Source of the DNA: Aquaspirillum sp. LM1
GTDB lineage: Bacteria; Pseudomonadota; Gammaproteobacteria; Burkholderiales; Aquaspirillaceae
NCBI RefSeq assembly: GCF_002002905.1
Contig: NZ_CP019509.1
Coordinates: forward strand, 1,922,001 to 1,986,000
Direction of reading: 5' to 3'
DNA: 64,000 bases
Position 1 is the first letter of the stretch. Each line of letters starts with the position of its first letter. The position numbers and the translations under genes were made by a program. The notes beneath the pieces were generated by a model. The model was not told where the DNA came from. It saw nothing but the letters and a program-made list of their open reading frames with translations, and did not search any database. Below are positions 35,074 through 42,634 of this stretch, in pieces.

Positions 35074-35903
35074 TCCGCCAGTGTACCGTGGTGGTGGGCA
35101 TGCCAGCGACCAATCAGCTGTTGCAGCTGACTCAAACCATGCTGAATTGCCGCCGGACCTGGGGCGAGAATGTCGCTGGAGGGAATTTCACACACCATGC
35201 CATGCTCAGCCTGGCGCACGGCGGGAATCTCCGCCCAGCCGGGCCGGGCCAGCACTTCGTCGGCCTTGAACGCCCGGCCGCACCAGGAGCCGACAATAAT
35301 GTCGGGCTGGCGGCGTACCACGTCGTCGGGGTCGGCAATCTTGCGCTCGCGCGCGCTGGCTCCCTGGCTGAGTTCGGCAAAGGCGTCTACCCCGCCAGCC
35401 AGCTGGATCAGCTCGGACACCCAGCCAATGCCGGTGGTGAGCGGCTCGTTCCATTCTTCAAAGTACACCACGGGCCGCCGCCAGCCGACCAGATCCCACA
35501 GCTTGGCCTGGGTGCGCGCCATGTCCAGCCGGGTGTGCAGGGTGATTTCCAGCAGATTGCCCTGTTTTTCCCGCTCCACCAGCGCGGCCAGCACCCGCAC
35601 CATGCGCAGGATGCCAGACAAGGTGCGCTGATTGAACAGCAGCACTTCCACCCCGGCTTTGGACAGATCCCGGCACAGCTCGGCCTGCAGGCCAGAATAG
35701 CCCACCACCAGGTCGGGCTCCACCGCCAGGATGCGCTCCAGCTTGCCCGATGAAAACCCGCTGATTTTGGGCTTTTCCTGGCGTGCGCGCGGTGGATGGA
35801 CGGTAAAGCCGGAGATTCCGGCAATATGCTCTTCGGCGCCCAAGGCATACAGCGTGTCCACCGCTTCGGTGCACAAGCAGGCAATACGTTGGTAATGGCT
35901 CAT
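35070..35903 (-). CDS. BtuF-like cobalamin-binding protein without a signal peptide
   Basis: 277 residues of the periplasmic-binding-protein type (TroA/BtuF group): [19 protein letters not shown] at the start, then [17 protein letters not shown] and DAFAELSQG. Unlike BtuF it has no signal peptide from the ATG at 35903, nor from in-frame starts upstream, so it appears cytosolic. Coupling to cobQ by ATGA suggests a corrinoid-related job such as binding or sensing. Similar cytosolic ABC-binding-like proteins occur beside cobalamin genes in other betaproteobacteria. Confidence 0.82.
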   Translation of the reverse strand: MSHYQRIACLCTEAVDTLYALGAEEHIAGISGFTVHPPRARQEKPKISGFSSGKLERILAVEPDLVVGYSGLQAELCRDLSKAGVEVLLFNQRTLSGILRMVRVLAALVEREKQGNLLEITLHTRLDMARTQAKLWDLVGWRRPVVYFEEWNEPLTTGIGWVSELIQLAGGVDAFAELSQGASARERKIADPDDVVRRQPDIIVGSWCGRAFKADEVLARPGWAEIPAVRQAEHGMVCEIPSSDILAPGPAAIQHGLSQLQQLIGRWHAHHHGTLAE

Positions 35904-36312
35904 GACGGATTGGGCCTTTTCCTCATTGAACAGATAGATGAGAACCACGATAGTCAGGTGTGCCGGAGGCAGCCTCCCAGCACCCTGGGCAAGGGCATGG
36001 CAGGATGTGACACATGCCTATAAAAATGACATTTGGGTTTATTATCCTGCTAAGAATGTCATGGTAATGCATGTTGCGGCCACTGGCTACGTTTTGCCGG
36101 GCAAACGTGGCACAGAAGGCCCGCTTTGGGGGAATGCACGGGAAAGTGTGTGTGAAAGCAGCAGCAGAAGCCCGGTCTGCCGGGGTGGCTCCGGCGCATG
36201 CCGGCGCGGAAGACGGCCCTGGAAACCCTGGTGCGGGTTGGGCACAATAGCGGGGATTGCCAATTCAGGCCTGAGTATGCGCTCAGGCGCGCCTTTCGAT
36301 GAACAGGATGTT
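35904..36312. promoter_or_regulatory. Divergent intergenic region with an 8-bp inverted repeat
   Basis: No gene is seen in these 409 bases. ATGACATT at 36026-36033 and its exact complement AATGTCAT at 36055-36062 (29 bases apart, AT-rich between) could be an operator for the BtuF-like/cobQ unit. A GCCTGAG/CTCAGGC hairpin at 36269-36288 sits in the cupin-gene leader. Confidence 0.35.
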
Positions 36313-36627
36313 ATGTCTGCCGCCAATCTGCTGTCCCCGTTGCCCACCGCCATGCCGGATGAAATAGTCGATACCCTGCTCCAGCATGCTGCCCTGCGCA
36401 TCGAGCGGATTGTGTCCAGAGGGCAGCATTCCGCACCGGATTTCTGGTACGACCAGGATCAGGCCGAGTGGGTGTTGCTGATTCAGGGCGCGGCGCGGCT
36501 GGAATTTGCCCAGCGCATGGTGTCCTTGCAGGCGGGGGATTATCTGCATATTGCCGCGCATGAAAAACACCGGGTGGACTGGACCGACCCAGAGCAGGAC
36601 ACGGTGTGGCTAGCGGTGTTTTATTGA
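36313..36627 (+). CDS. Small cupin protein
   Basis: 104 residues, single-domain cupin: WVLLIQGAARLEFAQRMVSL and AGDYLHIAAHEKHRVDWT, matching cupin motifs 1 and 2, with two His as likely metal ligands. Such stand-alone cupins occur widely in proteobacteria with unknown function. The start ATG at 36313 gives a normal length; the frame upstream is open but not protein-like. No ribosome site better than GGATG upstream. Confidence 0.8.
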   Translation: MSAANLLSPLPTAMPDEIVDTLLQHAALRIERIVSRGQHSAPDFWYDQDQAEWVLLIQGAARLEFAQRMVSLQAGDYLHIAAHEKHRVDWTDPEQDTVWLAVFY

Positions 36628-36723
36628 GCTGGCGCGCACGTCTTCCTGCTGGCGCTTCATAAGCGAAAATTCATTAAGCTGTGTCACAATGGCCAACCAT
36701 TTGATTTACATGGAAATTATATT

Positions 36724-37980
36724 GTGACGCATTCCCATTCGTTTGATCCGCGCGAAGAAGCTCCCTCCGCCCTGCGCCAGGCTGCCGCGCAACGCAGCAC
36801 CTGGGTCAGCGTGGCGGTCAATGTGCTGCTGTCGTCGGTGCAGGTGGTGGTGGGCTTCTGGGCCAATTCCCAGGCGCTGGTGGCCGACGGGATTCATTCC
36901 TTGTCGGATCTGGTGTCGGATTTTGTCGTACTGTTTGCCAACCGCCACAGCGCCGCCGAAGCCGACGCCAACCATCCGTATGGCCATGGCCGGTTTGAAA
37001 CCGCCGCATCGCTGGTGATTGGCATGCTGCTGCTGAGCGTGGGTGCCGGCATGCTGTGGTCTGCCGGGCATAAAATCCAGGACCCCAGCCAGATTCCGGC
37101 GGTACACAGCATTGCGCTGTGGGTGGCCGGGCTGGCGCTGGTCTGCAAGGAGCTGCTGTTTCGCTATATGCTGCGGGTGGCCGAGGCAGTGAAATCCAGC
37201 ATGCTGGTGGCCAATGCCTGGCACGCCCGTTCTGATGCAGCGTCGTCGCTGGTGGTGGGCATCGGCGTGGCGGGCAATCTGCTCGGCTTTAGCTGGCTCG
37301 ATCCGCTGGCGGCGGCGCTGGTGGGTTTCATGATTGGCCATATGGGCTGGAAATTCAGCTGGTCGGCGCTGTCTGACCTGATGGACCGTGGCCTGAGCGA
37401 AGACGAACTGGACGCCATCCGCGCCACGCTAAAGGCCACCCCCGGTGTGCGCGGGGTACACGATCTGCGCACCCGGCGCATGGGCGACCTGGCCATGGTG
37501 GACGCCCATTTGCTGGTGGACGGCTATATCAGCGTGTCGGAAGGGCATTATATTGCGGCCATTGCCCGGCAACATGTGCTGCAGGCGCACCGGGTGCTGG
37601 ATGTGCTGGTACACATCGACCCGGAAGACGACAGCGGCCATTCGGCGCAGATGCTGGCACTGCCGCATCGCCAGCGGATTGAACAGGCGCTGAGCGAGGT
37701 GCTGGACGACACCGTGCGCGCCCAGGTGTCGCTCAAGCTGCATTATCTGCATGGTGAAATCGAGCTGGAAGCCGTGCTGGATCCACACGCCTGTCAGAAT
37801 CAGGCCGAGCGTGAAGCGCTGGCGTATCAGCTGCATGCGCTGACCCACCAGATTGCCGGGCTGGGCCGGGTGCGCGTGCACCATACGCTGGATCTGCCGG
37901 CCTTGCCATCGCCCCCCGCCGCACTGGACAATGCCGGGGCGGCGCAGCCTGCGGCAGCGGGGGCATCGCCCAAACCCTGA
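36724..37980 (+). CDS. Cation diffusion facilitator metal exporter (FieF/CzcD type)
   Basis: 418 residues starting at a GTG. It has a six-helix CDF membrane domain with metal-site motifs ALVADGIHSLSDLVSD and NAWHARSDAASSLVVG, and the NHPYGHGRFE loop. The cytoplasmic CDF domain then follows (GVRGVHDLRTRRMGDLAMVDAHLLV), plus about 110 further residues ending in an Ala/Pro tail. The extra C-terminal part is longer than FieF (about 300 residues) and reads like a second, degenerate dimerisation domain. It exports divalent metals (Zn, Fe, Co or Mn) using the proton gradient; the metal cannot be told. Confidence 0.88.
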   Translation: MTHSHSFDPREEAPSALRQAAAQRSTWVSVAVNVLLSSVQVVVGFWANSQALVADGIHSLSDLVSDFVVLFANRHSAAEADANHPYGHGRFETAASLVIGMLLLSVGAGMLWSAGHKIQDPSQIPAVHSIALWVAGLALVCKELLFRYMLRVAEAVKSSMLVANAWHARSDAASSLVVGIGVAGNLLGFSWLDPLAAALVGFMIGHMGWKFSWSALSDLMDRGLSEDELDAIRATLKATPGVRGVHDLRTRRMGDLAMVDAHLLVDGYISVSEGHYIAAIARQHVLQAHRVLDVLVHIDPEDDSGHSAQMLALPHRQRIEQALSEVLDDTVRAQVSLKLHYLHGEIELEAVLDPHACQNQAEREALAYQLHALTHQIAGLGRVRVHHTLDLPALPSPPAALDNAGAAQPAAAGASPKP

Positions 37981-38022
37981 GCGCAGCGCGCTTGGAGACA
38001 TCAATTTGATCAGGAATCCAGC

Positions 38023-38628
38023 ATGAGTGTTTCTGTCGGTGGCCAGGAAGCCGCCAGTCTGTTGCAGGATGCCGGTTTTCTGGCGGGCTTGCGCCGTGAC
38101 CTGCTGCGTTTTGCCCAGCTGTATCTGAACCAGGACACCGACAGCGCCGAAGATGCCGTGCAGGAAGCGCTGCTGGCCGCCAGCCGGGCACCGGAGCGGT
38201 TTGCTGGCCGGGCGGCGGTGCGCACCTGGGTGTTTGGCATTCTCAAGCACAAGCTGATTGACGAAATCCGCCGCCAGCGCCGTCGGGTGTACCTGACCCC
38301 GCTGGACACTGACGACGACAACGATTTTGACGCCCAGTTTGACGCCAGTGGCCACTGGAATGCCGACGACCGTCCGCCGGTATGGAGCGACCCGGACGCT
38401 TCCTTGCAGCAGCGCCAGTTCTGGACCGTATTTGAAGCCTGCCTGACCCATCTGCCCGAGGCCACTGCCAGGGTGTTCATGATGCGCGAGTTTCTTGACC
38501 TGGATACCCCGGAAATCTGCACCCATCTGGAAATCACCCCGAATCACTGCTGGGTGATCCTGCACCGGGCGCGCCAGGGGTTGCGCCTGTGCCTGCAAAC
38601 CCGCTGGTTTGGCGAGGAGGCGGCATGA
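38023..38628 (+). CDS. ECF-type sigma-70 factor
   Basis: 201 residues. Region 2: DLLRFAQLYLNQDTDSAEDAVQEALLAA and AVRTWVFGILKHKLIDEIRR (DNA melting, -10 recognition). An acidic linker near residue 100 precedes region 4, ending EICTHLEITPNHCWVILHRAR. An AGGA ribosome site precedes ATG 38023. Followed, with an ATGA overlap, by a small zinc-finger anti-sigma, a paired arrangement typical of stress- or envelope-responsive ECF systems. Confidence 0.9.
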   Translation: MSVSVGGQEAASLLQDAGFLAGLRRDLLRFAQLYLNQDTDSAEDAVQEALLAASRAPERFAGRAAVRTWVFGILKHKLIDEIRRQRRRVYLTPLDTDDDNDFDAQFDASGHWNADDRPPVWSDPDASLQQRQFWTVFEACLTHLPEATARVFMMREFLDLDTPEICTHLEITPNHCWVILHRARQGLRLCLQTRWFGEEAA

Positions 38629-38843
38629 ACTGCAAACACGCCGCCTGGCTGATGTCGCTGCGTCAGGACCGCCCGCTGAAGCTGGGCGAGAACCTGGGCT
38701 TGCGCCTGCACCTGAGCTACTGCCCCGGCTGCCGGGCCTACCGCCAGCAGCTGGATTTTTTACAGCGCGCCTGCCGGGCGTTCACGCCACCGGAATCGAC
38801 CGAAGCGCCCCCCTCTGACACCGACACGCCGTCCTCGCGCTGA
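38625..38843 (+). CDS. Zinc-finger (zf-HC2) anti-sigma-like protein
   Basis: 72 residues: MNCKHAAWLMSLRQDRPL, then HLSYCPGCRAYRQQLDFL. The C-x(n)-H-x3-C-x2-C spacing fits the anti-sigma zinc-binding domain (ZAS). The protein has no membrane helix, so it would be a soluble, redox- or metal-responsive anti-sigma. Translationally coupled to the sigma gene (ATGA). Confidence 0.82.
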   Translation: MNCKHAAWLMSLRQDRPLKLGENLGLRLHLSYCPGCRAYRQQLDFLQRACRAFTPPESTEAPPSDTDTPSSR

Positions 38844-38864
38844 ATGGGCGTTGCCCAGGCGGGT

Positions 38865-40547
38865 TTACAGATCCTTGCCCGAACGCCAGATCGACGCCAT
38901 CAGCCACAGGCTGTTGAGAAACGCCACCACAAACCCCAGAAACCCGAGCATGGGCAGGCCAAACAGCATCGGCCCGGCTTTCACCGTCATCACAATCGAC
39001 GAGCCAATAATCAGGCAGCCGGTGACAATGCCCAGGGTCAGACGGTTGGCGCTTTTGTCCAGTTGCTGGCCAAAGTGGTCCAGCCGCTTGACGTCGATGT
39101 CAATGCGAAACTTGCCCCGGCGCACTTCCTTGGCAAACCGCGACAAGTCCTTGGGCAGGCCGCCCACCATGCCCAGCAGGTCCATCAGCGTGCGCCCGCC
39201 TTTTTCCAGCAGGGTGGCCGGGGTATAGCGGTCGATGATGATCTTGCGCACAAACGGCGTCAGGTGCTCCACCATCTGGAACGACGGGTTGATCTGCCGG
39301 GCAAAGCCTTCCAGGGTGATCAGCGCCTTGAACAGCATCGACAAGTCCGATGGCAGCATGATCGAGTGGTCGCGCATCAGCGCCATCACGTCGTTGATCA
39401 GTTGCGACAGGTTCAGGTCTTTCAGCTGCACCTGATCGTACTGAAACAAAAACTCGCCGATATCGGCCTGCAGAATGGCTTCATCCACCGCCTCGCTGCC
39501 GGTCCATTCCAGCAGCACCTCCAGAATGCCGCGCTCATTGCGCCGTGACAACGCCGCCAGCAAGTCCACCAGCTCGTCGCGCCGGCTGGCCGACAGGCGG
39601 CCCACCATGCCAAAGTCGATAAACACAATGCGGTTGTCGGGCAGGAAAAATACATTGCCAGGGTGGGGGTCGGCGTGAAAAAACCCGTCGAGCAGAATCA
39701 TTTTCAGCACCGCATCGGCCCCGCGCGAGGCCAGCAGGGTGCGGTCCAGCCCGGCAGCGTCAGCCAGGTCCAGCCGGCTGGCCGGAATGCCTTCGATAAA
39801 GTCCTGCACATTCAGCCGGGCGTGGGTCAGCTCCCAGTACACCTTGGGCACCACAATCACCGGGTCGTGGGCAAAATGCTGGGCAAAGCGCTCCATATTG
39901 CGCGCTTCGGCAGCCAGATCGAGCTCGCGGCGCAGCGATTTGGCAAACTGATTGATCATTTCCCCCGGCTGATAGCGCCGAACGTCGGGAAATTCCAGCT
40001 CCACCAAGTAGGCCAGGTGCGACAGGATACGCAAGTCGGCCTCGATGGTTTCGGCAATGCCAGGCCGGCGCAACTTGACCGCCACCGGCGTGCCATCGTG
40101 CAGGCGGGCGCGGTGTACCTGGGCAATCGAGGCGCTGCCAATCGGGGTGTAGTCAAACTCGGCAAACACCGTGTGCGGGTCGCCATTGAGCTGCTTGGCC
40201 AGCCACGGCAGCAGCACCGCTTCTGGCAGCGGCGGGACATCGGTTTGCAGTTTTTCAAATTCGGCAATCCAGTCAGGCGGAAACACGTCCACCCGGGTGG
40301 ATAAAATCTGCCCGAACTTGATAAAGGTAGGGCCAAGCTCCTCAAAGGCCCGGCGCACCCGCACCGGGGTTTCGATAAATTCTTCCGGATCGGGCAAGGG
40401 CACGCGCAGCCATTCGGTGGCGCGCTCCATGGCCTTGGGCAGTTTCAGCCGCTGGGCAAACTCGCCCAGGCCGTGGCGGATCAAAATGGCGCTGATTTCG
40501 CGCAGGCGCGGCAGGTCGCGCATGGCGACCAAGGTTTCTTTCAACAT
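38865..40547 (-). CDS. ubiB: UbiB, ubiquinone biosynthesis ADCK/ABC1 kinase-like protein
   Basis: 560 residues. KxGQ motif in PTFIKFGQILSTRVDVFPPDW, A-rich loop GSASIAQVHRARL, catalytic VKLRRPG, and the metal site FHADPHPGNVFF with IDFGMVGRLS. Two C-terminal membrane helices (LGIVTGCLIIGSSIVM and MLGFLGFVVAFLNSLWLM) complete the UbiB layout. It is an atypical ATPase that supports coenzyme Q synthesis. The ATG at 40547 was used rather than a TTG at 40565. Alone on the minus strand, separate from other ubi genes. Confidence 0.93.
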   Translation of the reverse strand: MLKETLVAMRDLPRLREISAILIRHGLGEFAQRLKLPKAMERATEWLRVPLPDPEEFIETPVRVRRAFEELGPTFIKFGQILSTRVDVFPPDWIAEFEKLQTDVPPLPEAVLLPWLAKQLNGDPHTVFAEFDYTPIGSASIAQVHRARLHDGTPVAVKLRRPGIAETIEADLRILSHLAYLVELEFPDVRRYQPGEMINQFAKSLRRELDLAAEARNMERFAQHFAHDPVIVVPKVYWELTHARLNVQDFIEGIPASRLDLADAAGLDRTLLASRGADAVLKMILLDGFFHADPHPGNVFFLPDNRIVFIDFGMVGRLSASRRDELVDLLAALSRRNERGILEVLLEWTGSEAVDEAILQADIGEFLFQYDQVQLKDLNLSQLINDVMALMRDHSIMLPSDLSMLFKALITLEGFARQINPSFQMVEHLTPFVRKIIIDRYTPATLLEKGGRTLMDLLGMVGGLPKDLSRFAKEVRRGKFRIDIDVKRLDHFGQQLDKSANRLTLGIVTGCLIIGSSIVMTVKAGPMLFGLPMLGFLGFVVAFLNSLWLMASIWRSGKDL

Positions 40548-40640
40548 GAAAACATTCCCGCCCAATACAGGCGATAGACCGGCAACAGCATGGACAACGC
40601 GGCTTTACAGCGCAGACATCCTTCGATTAGAGTGCAGTCT

Positions 40641-41654
40641 ATGAAATTGACCGTCCGCACGCTAGCCCTGCTGTGTGCCCTTCTCATGCCAGTCGCGTAT
40701 GCGGCACCCGACACCGAGGCTGAACCTACCGGAAAATCCGGTCGGACGCCTGCGGCTGCCGACGCCCCGCATGTATCAGCGCCGGGTGAAGGGGCCGTGG
40801 GGGATCTGATTCTGCAAGCTGTCAGCCTGATGGGGATTGCTTACCGCTTTGGCGGCAACACCCCGGTCAACGGCTTTGATTGCAGTGGCTTCATTCGCTA
40901 TATTTTTCAGTCTGCCGGGGTAAATCTGCCGCGCAGCGCCGCCGAGCAGGCCCAGGTGGGCCATCCGGTCAGCCGCGATGAGCTCAAGCCCGGCGATGTG
41001 CTGTTTTTCAACACCCGTGGCTTCAATTACTCACACAACGGGTTGTATCTGGGCAATGGCCGCTTTATCCACGCCCCGCGCACCGGCAAGAACATTGAAA
41101 TCGCCAGCCTGAGCGCCAGCTACTGGAGTGGCCGCTTCAATGGTGCCCGGCGCATGGCCAAGGGCGCTGGCGGTGTGGTGCCGCGTGGCATCAGCGACGA
41201 CATCAAACGCGCCGAAAGCCTGCCACGCAAGCCCCAGCCGGATGAAGCCGGATCGGGCACACTGGCCGACGCTGGTGCAGCCGCCCTGCTGGGCGGTGGC
41301 GTGGCGGCATTGACCAGTGGCAACCGCGTGCACGCCACGCTGGGCCGCGACCGTGAGCCGGTGGTGAAGGTGCCGGTGCTGTCTGCTGCGTGCAAGAGCA
41401 GCCGCAACGCCCGCACCGCCAAGTGCAAGGCAGAAAAGCTGACGATTGCCAAGGCCGAAAAGCAAGCGGCCAAGGCCGGGAAAAACGCCAAGGGCAGCCA
41501 ATACACGCTGAAAGCCGGCAAGGCTGAATCGGGCAAGACGCTGAAAGGCAAAAGCCGCGATAAAGCCAGCAGCAAGGCCAACAGCAAGTATCGCGCCGCC
41601 AGCAGCAGCAAGGGCAAGGCGGCAGTGAAACCTTCTCACAAGAAAAAGCGATGA
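40641..41654 (+). CDS. NlpC/P60 cell-wall hydrolase with a long Lys-rich tail
   Basis: 337 residues. Signal peptide MKLTVRTLALLCALLMPVAYA, then an NlpC/P60 domain at about residues 60-170. The catalytic Cys is in VNGFDCSGFIRYIF, His in YSHNGLYLG, third polar His in RFIHAPRTG. These peptidases cut D-Glu-meso-DAP bonds in peptidoglycan stems. The last 100 residues are unusual: low complexity, Lys/Ala/Ser/Gly-rich with many KAEK and KGKS-like repeats, strongly basic, ending SHKKKR, perhaps for binding teichoic, nucleic or anionic polymers. Its stop overlaps the next start (ATGA). Confidence 0.88.
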   Translation: MKLTVRTLALLCALLMPVAYAAPDTEAEPTGKSGRTPAAADAPHVSAPGEGAVGDLILQAVSLMGIAYRFGGNTPVNGFDCSGFIRYIFQSAGVNLPRSAAEQAQVGHPVSRDELKPGDVLFFNTRGFNYSHNGLYLGNGRFIHAPRTGKNIEIASLSASYWSGRFNGARRMAKGAGGVVPRGISDDIKRAESLPRKPQPDEAGSGTLADAGAAALLGGGVAALTSGNRVHATLGRDREPVVKVPVLSAACKSSRNARTAKCKAEKLTIAKAEKQAAKAGKNAKGSQYTLKAGKAESGKTLKGKSRDKASSKANSKYRAASSSKGKAAVKPSHKKKR

Positions 41655-41866
41655 GCACGATGACCTTTCCCGTCTGGTGTGACCCGGACGGCCAGCCGGT
41701 GGCCTGTGTCGAAAAGATCAAGGTCATGCACGAAAATCTGGAAGAGCTGCGCCAGATGGCCCAGGATGCGCTGGAAGACGCCATCCTGATGGGCTGCGAC
41801 GAGCACCAGGTACGCGCCTTCATGGTGGGCCTGATGCAGGGGCTGGAAAACCCGTATCAGGCCTGA
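41651..41866 (+). CDS. Small conserved-looking acidic protein, 71 aa
   Basis: MSTMTFPVWCDPDGQPVACV, then helices ENLEELRQMAQDALEDAILM and CDEHQVRAFMVGLMQGLEN. Cytosolic, mostly helical, no recognisable domain; small proteins of this kind follow hydrolase genes in several betaproteobacteria. The ATGA overlap with the NlpC/P60 gene means coupled translation and argues it is real. Confidence 0.7.
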   Translation: MSTMTFPVWCDPDGQPVACVEKIKVMHENLEELRQMAQDALEDAILMGCDEHQVRAFMVGLMQGLENPYQA

Positions 41867-41941
41867 GCAGGGTCAGCCCTTGCTCTTGGGACGCGCGGAT
41901 GAATTCAGCAAAATTGTTTTTGCTGAATTCATCCGCGCCCT

Positions 41942-42634
41942 CTACCCCGCCGCCAGCCGGTAGCCCACCCCGGTTGCAGTGAGCAAAAACGCCGGGCGGG
42001 CGGGGGTGGCTTCCAGTTTCTGGCGCAGGTGGGCCATGTAAATGCGCAGATAGTGGCTGTGCTCCACCGCATTGGGCCCCCATACCGCCTTGAGTAGGTG
42101 GCGGTGGGTCAGCACCTTGCCGCGTTCGGCAATCAGCGCGCCCAGCAGGCGGTATTCCAGCTGGGTGAGGTGAACCGGCTCGCCGTTGCGGGTGACCTGG
42201 CGGGTGCGCAGGTCCACGCTGACCTGGTCGCCCAGGGTGACCACGCTGCTGGCCGGGCTGGCGTCGCCAGGGCGGCGGCGCAGCAGGGCGCGTACCCGCG
42301 CCTGCAGCTCGCCCACGCCAAACGGCTTGGTCAGGTAATCATCAGCACCCGCATCCAGCGCCAGGATTTTATCGCTTTCATCCACCCGCGCCGACAGCAC
42401 CAGCACCGGCACGTCGCTCCAGCCGCGCACATCGCGCAACAGATCAACACCATCGCCATCGGGCAGGCCCAAATCCAGAATCAGCAGGTCGGGCTGGCGC
42501 GCGCCGGCCTCCACCAGGCCGCGCGCCAGGGTGTCGGCCTCATGCACGCGGTGGCCCTGTTCTTCCAGCGCCAGCCGGACAAAGCGGCGGATGGCGGCGT
42601 CGTCTTCAATCAGCAGCAGGGTGGCAGGGGTCAT
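41942..42634 (-). CDS. kdpE: KdpE, potassium-starvation response regulator
   Basis: 230 residues, OmpR/PhoB class. Receiver: LLLIEDDAAIRRFV, phospho-acceptor Asp in LLILDLGLPDGDG, Lys in DYLTKPFGVG. DNA-binding winged helix ends GVGYRLAAG. The ATG at 42634 overlaps kdpD by 29 bases. Activated by KdpD, it turns on kdpFABC when K+ is limiting. Last gene of the kdp run. Confidence 0.94.
   Translation of the reverse strand: MTPATLLLIEDDAAIRRFVRLALEEQGHRVHEADTLARGLVEAGARQPDLLILDLGLPDGDGVDLLRDVRGWSDVPVLVLSARVDESDKILALDAGADDYLTKPFGVGELQARVRALLRRRPGDASPASSVVTLGDQVSVDLRTRQVTRNGEPVHLTQLEYRLLGALIAERGKVLTHRHLLKAVWGPNAVEHSHYLRIYMAHLRQKLEATPARPAFLLTATGVGYRLAAG

Noticed and set aside
35904-36312. Cobalamin riboswitch upstream of the BtuF-like/cobQ genes
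   Set aside because: A GCCACTG-like stretch is present but on the wrong strand relative to the genes, and the other conserved blocks (such as CCGC-AACTG and GGGAAGGC) are absent in the needed order.
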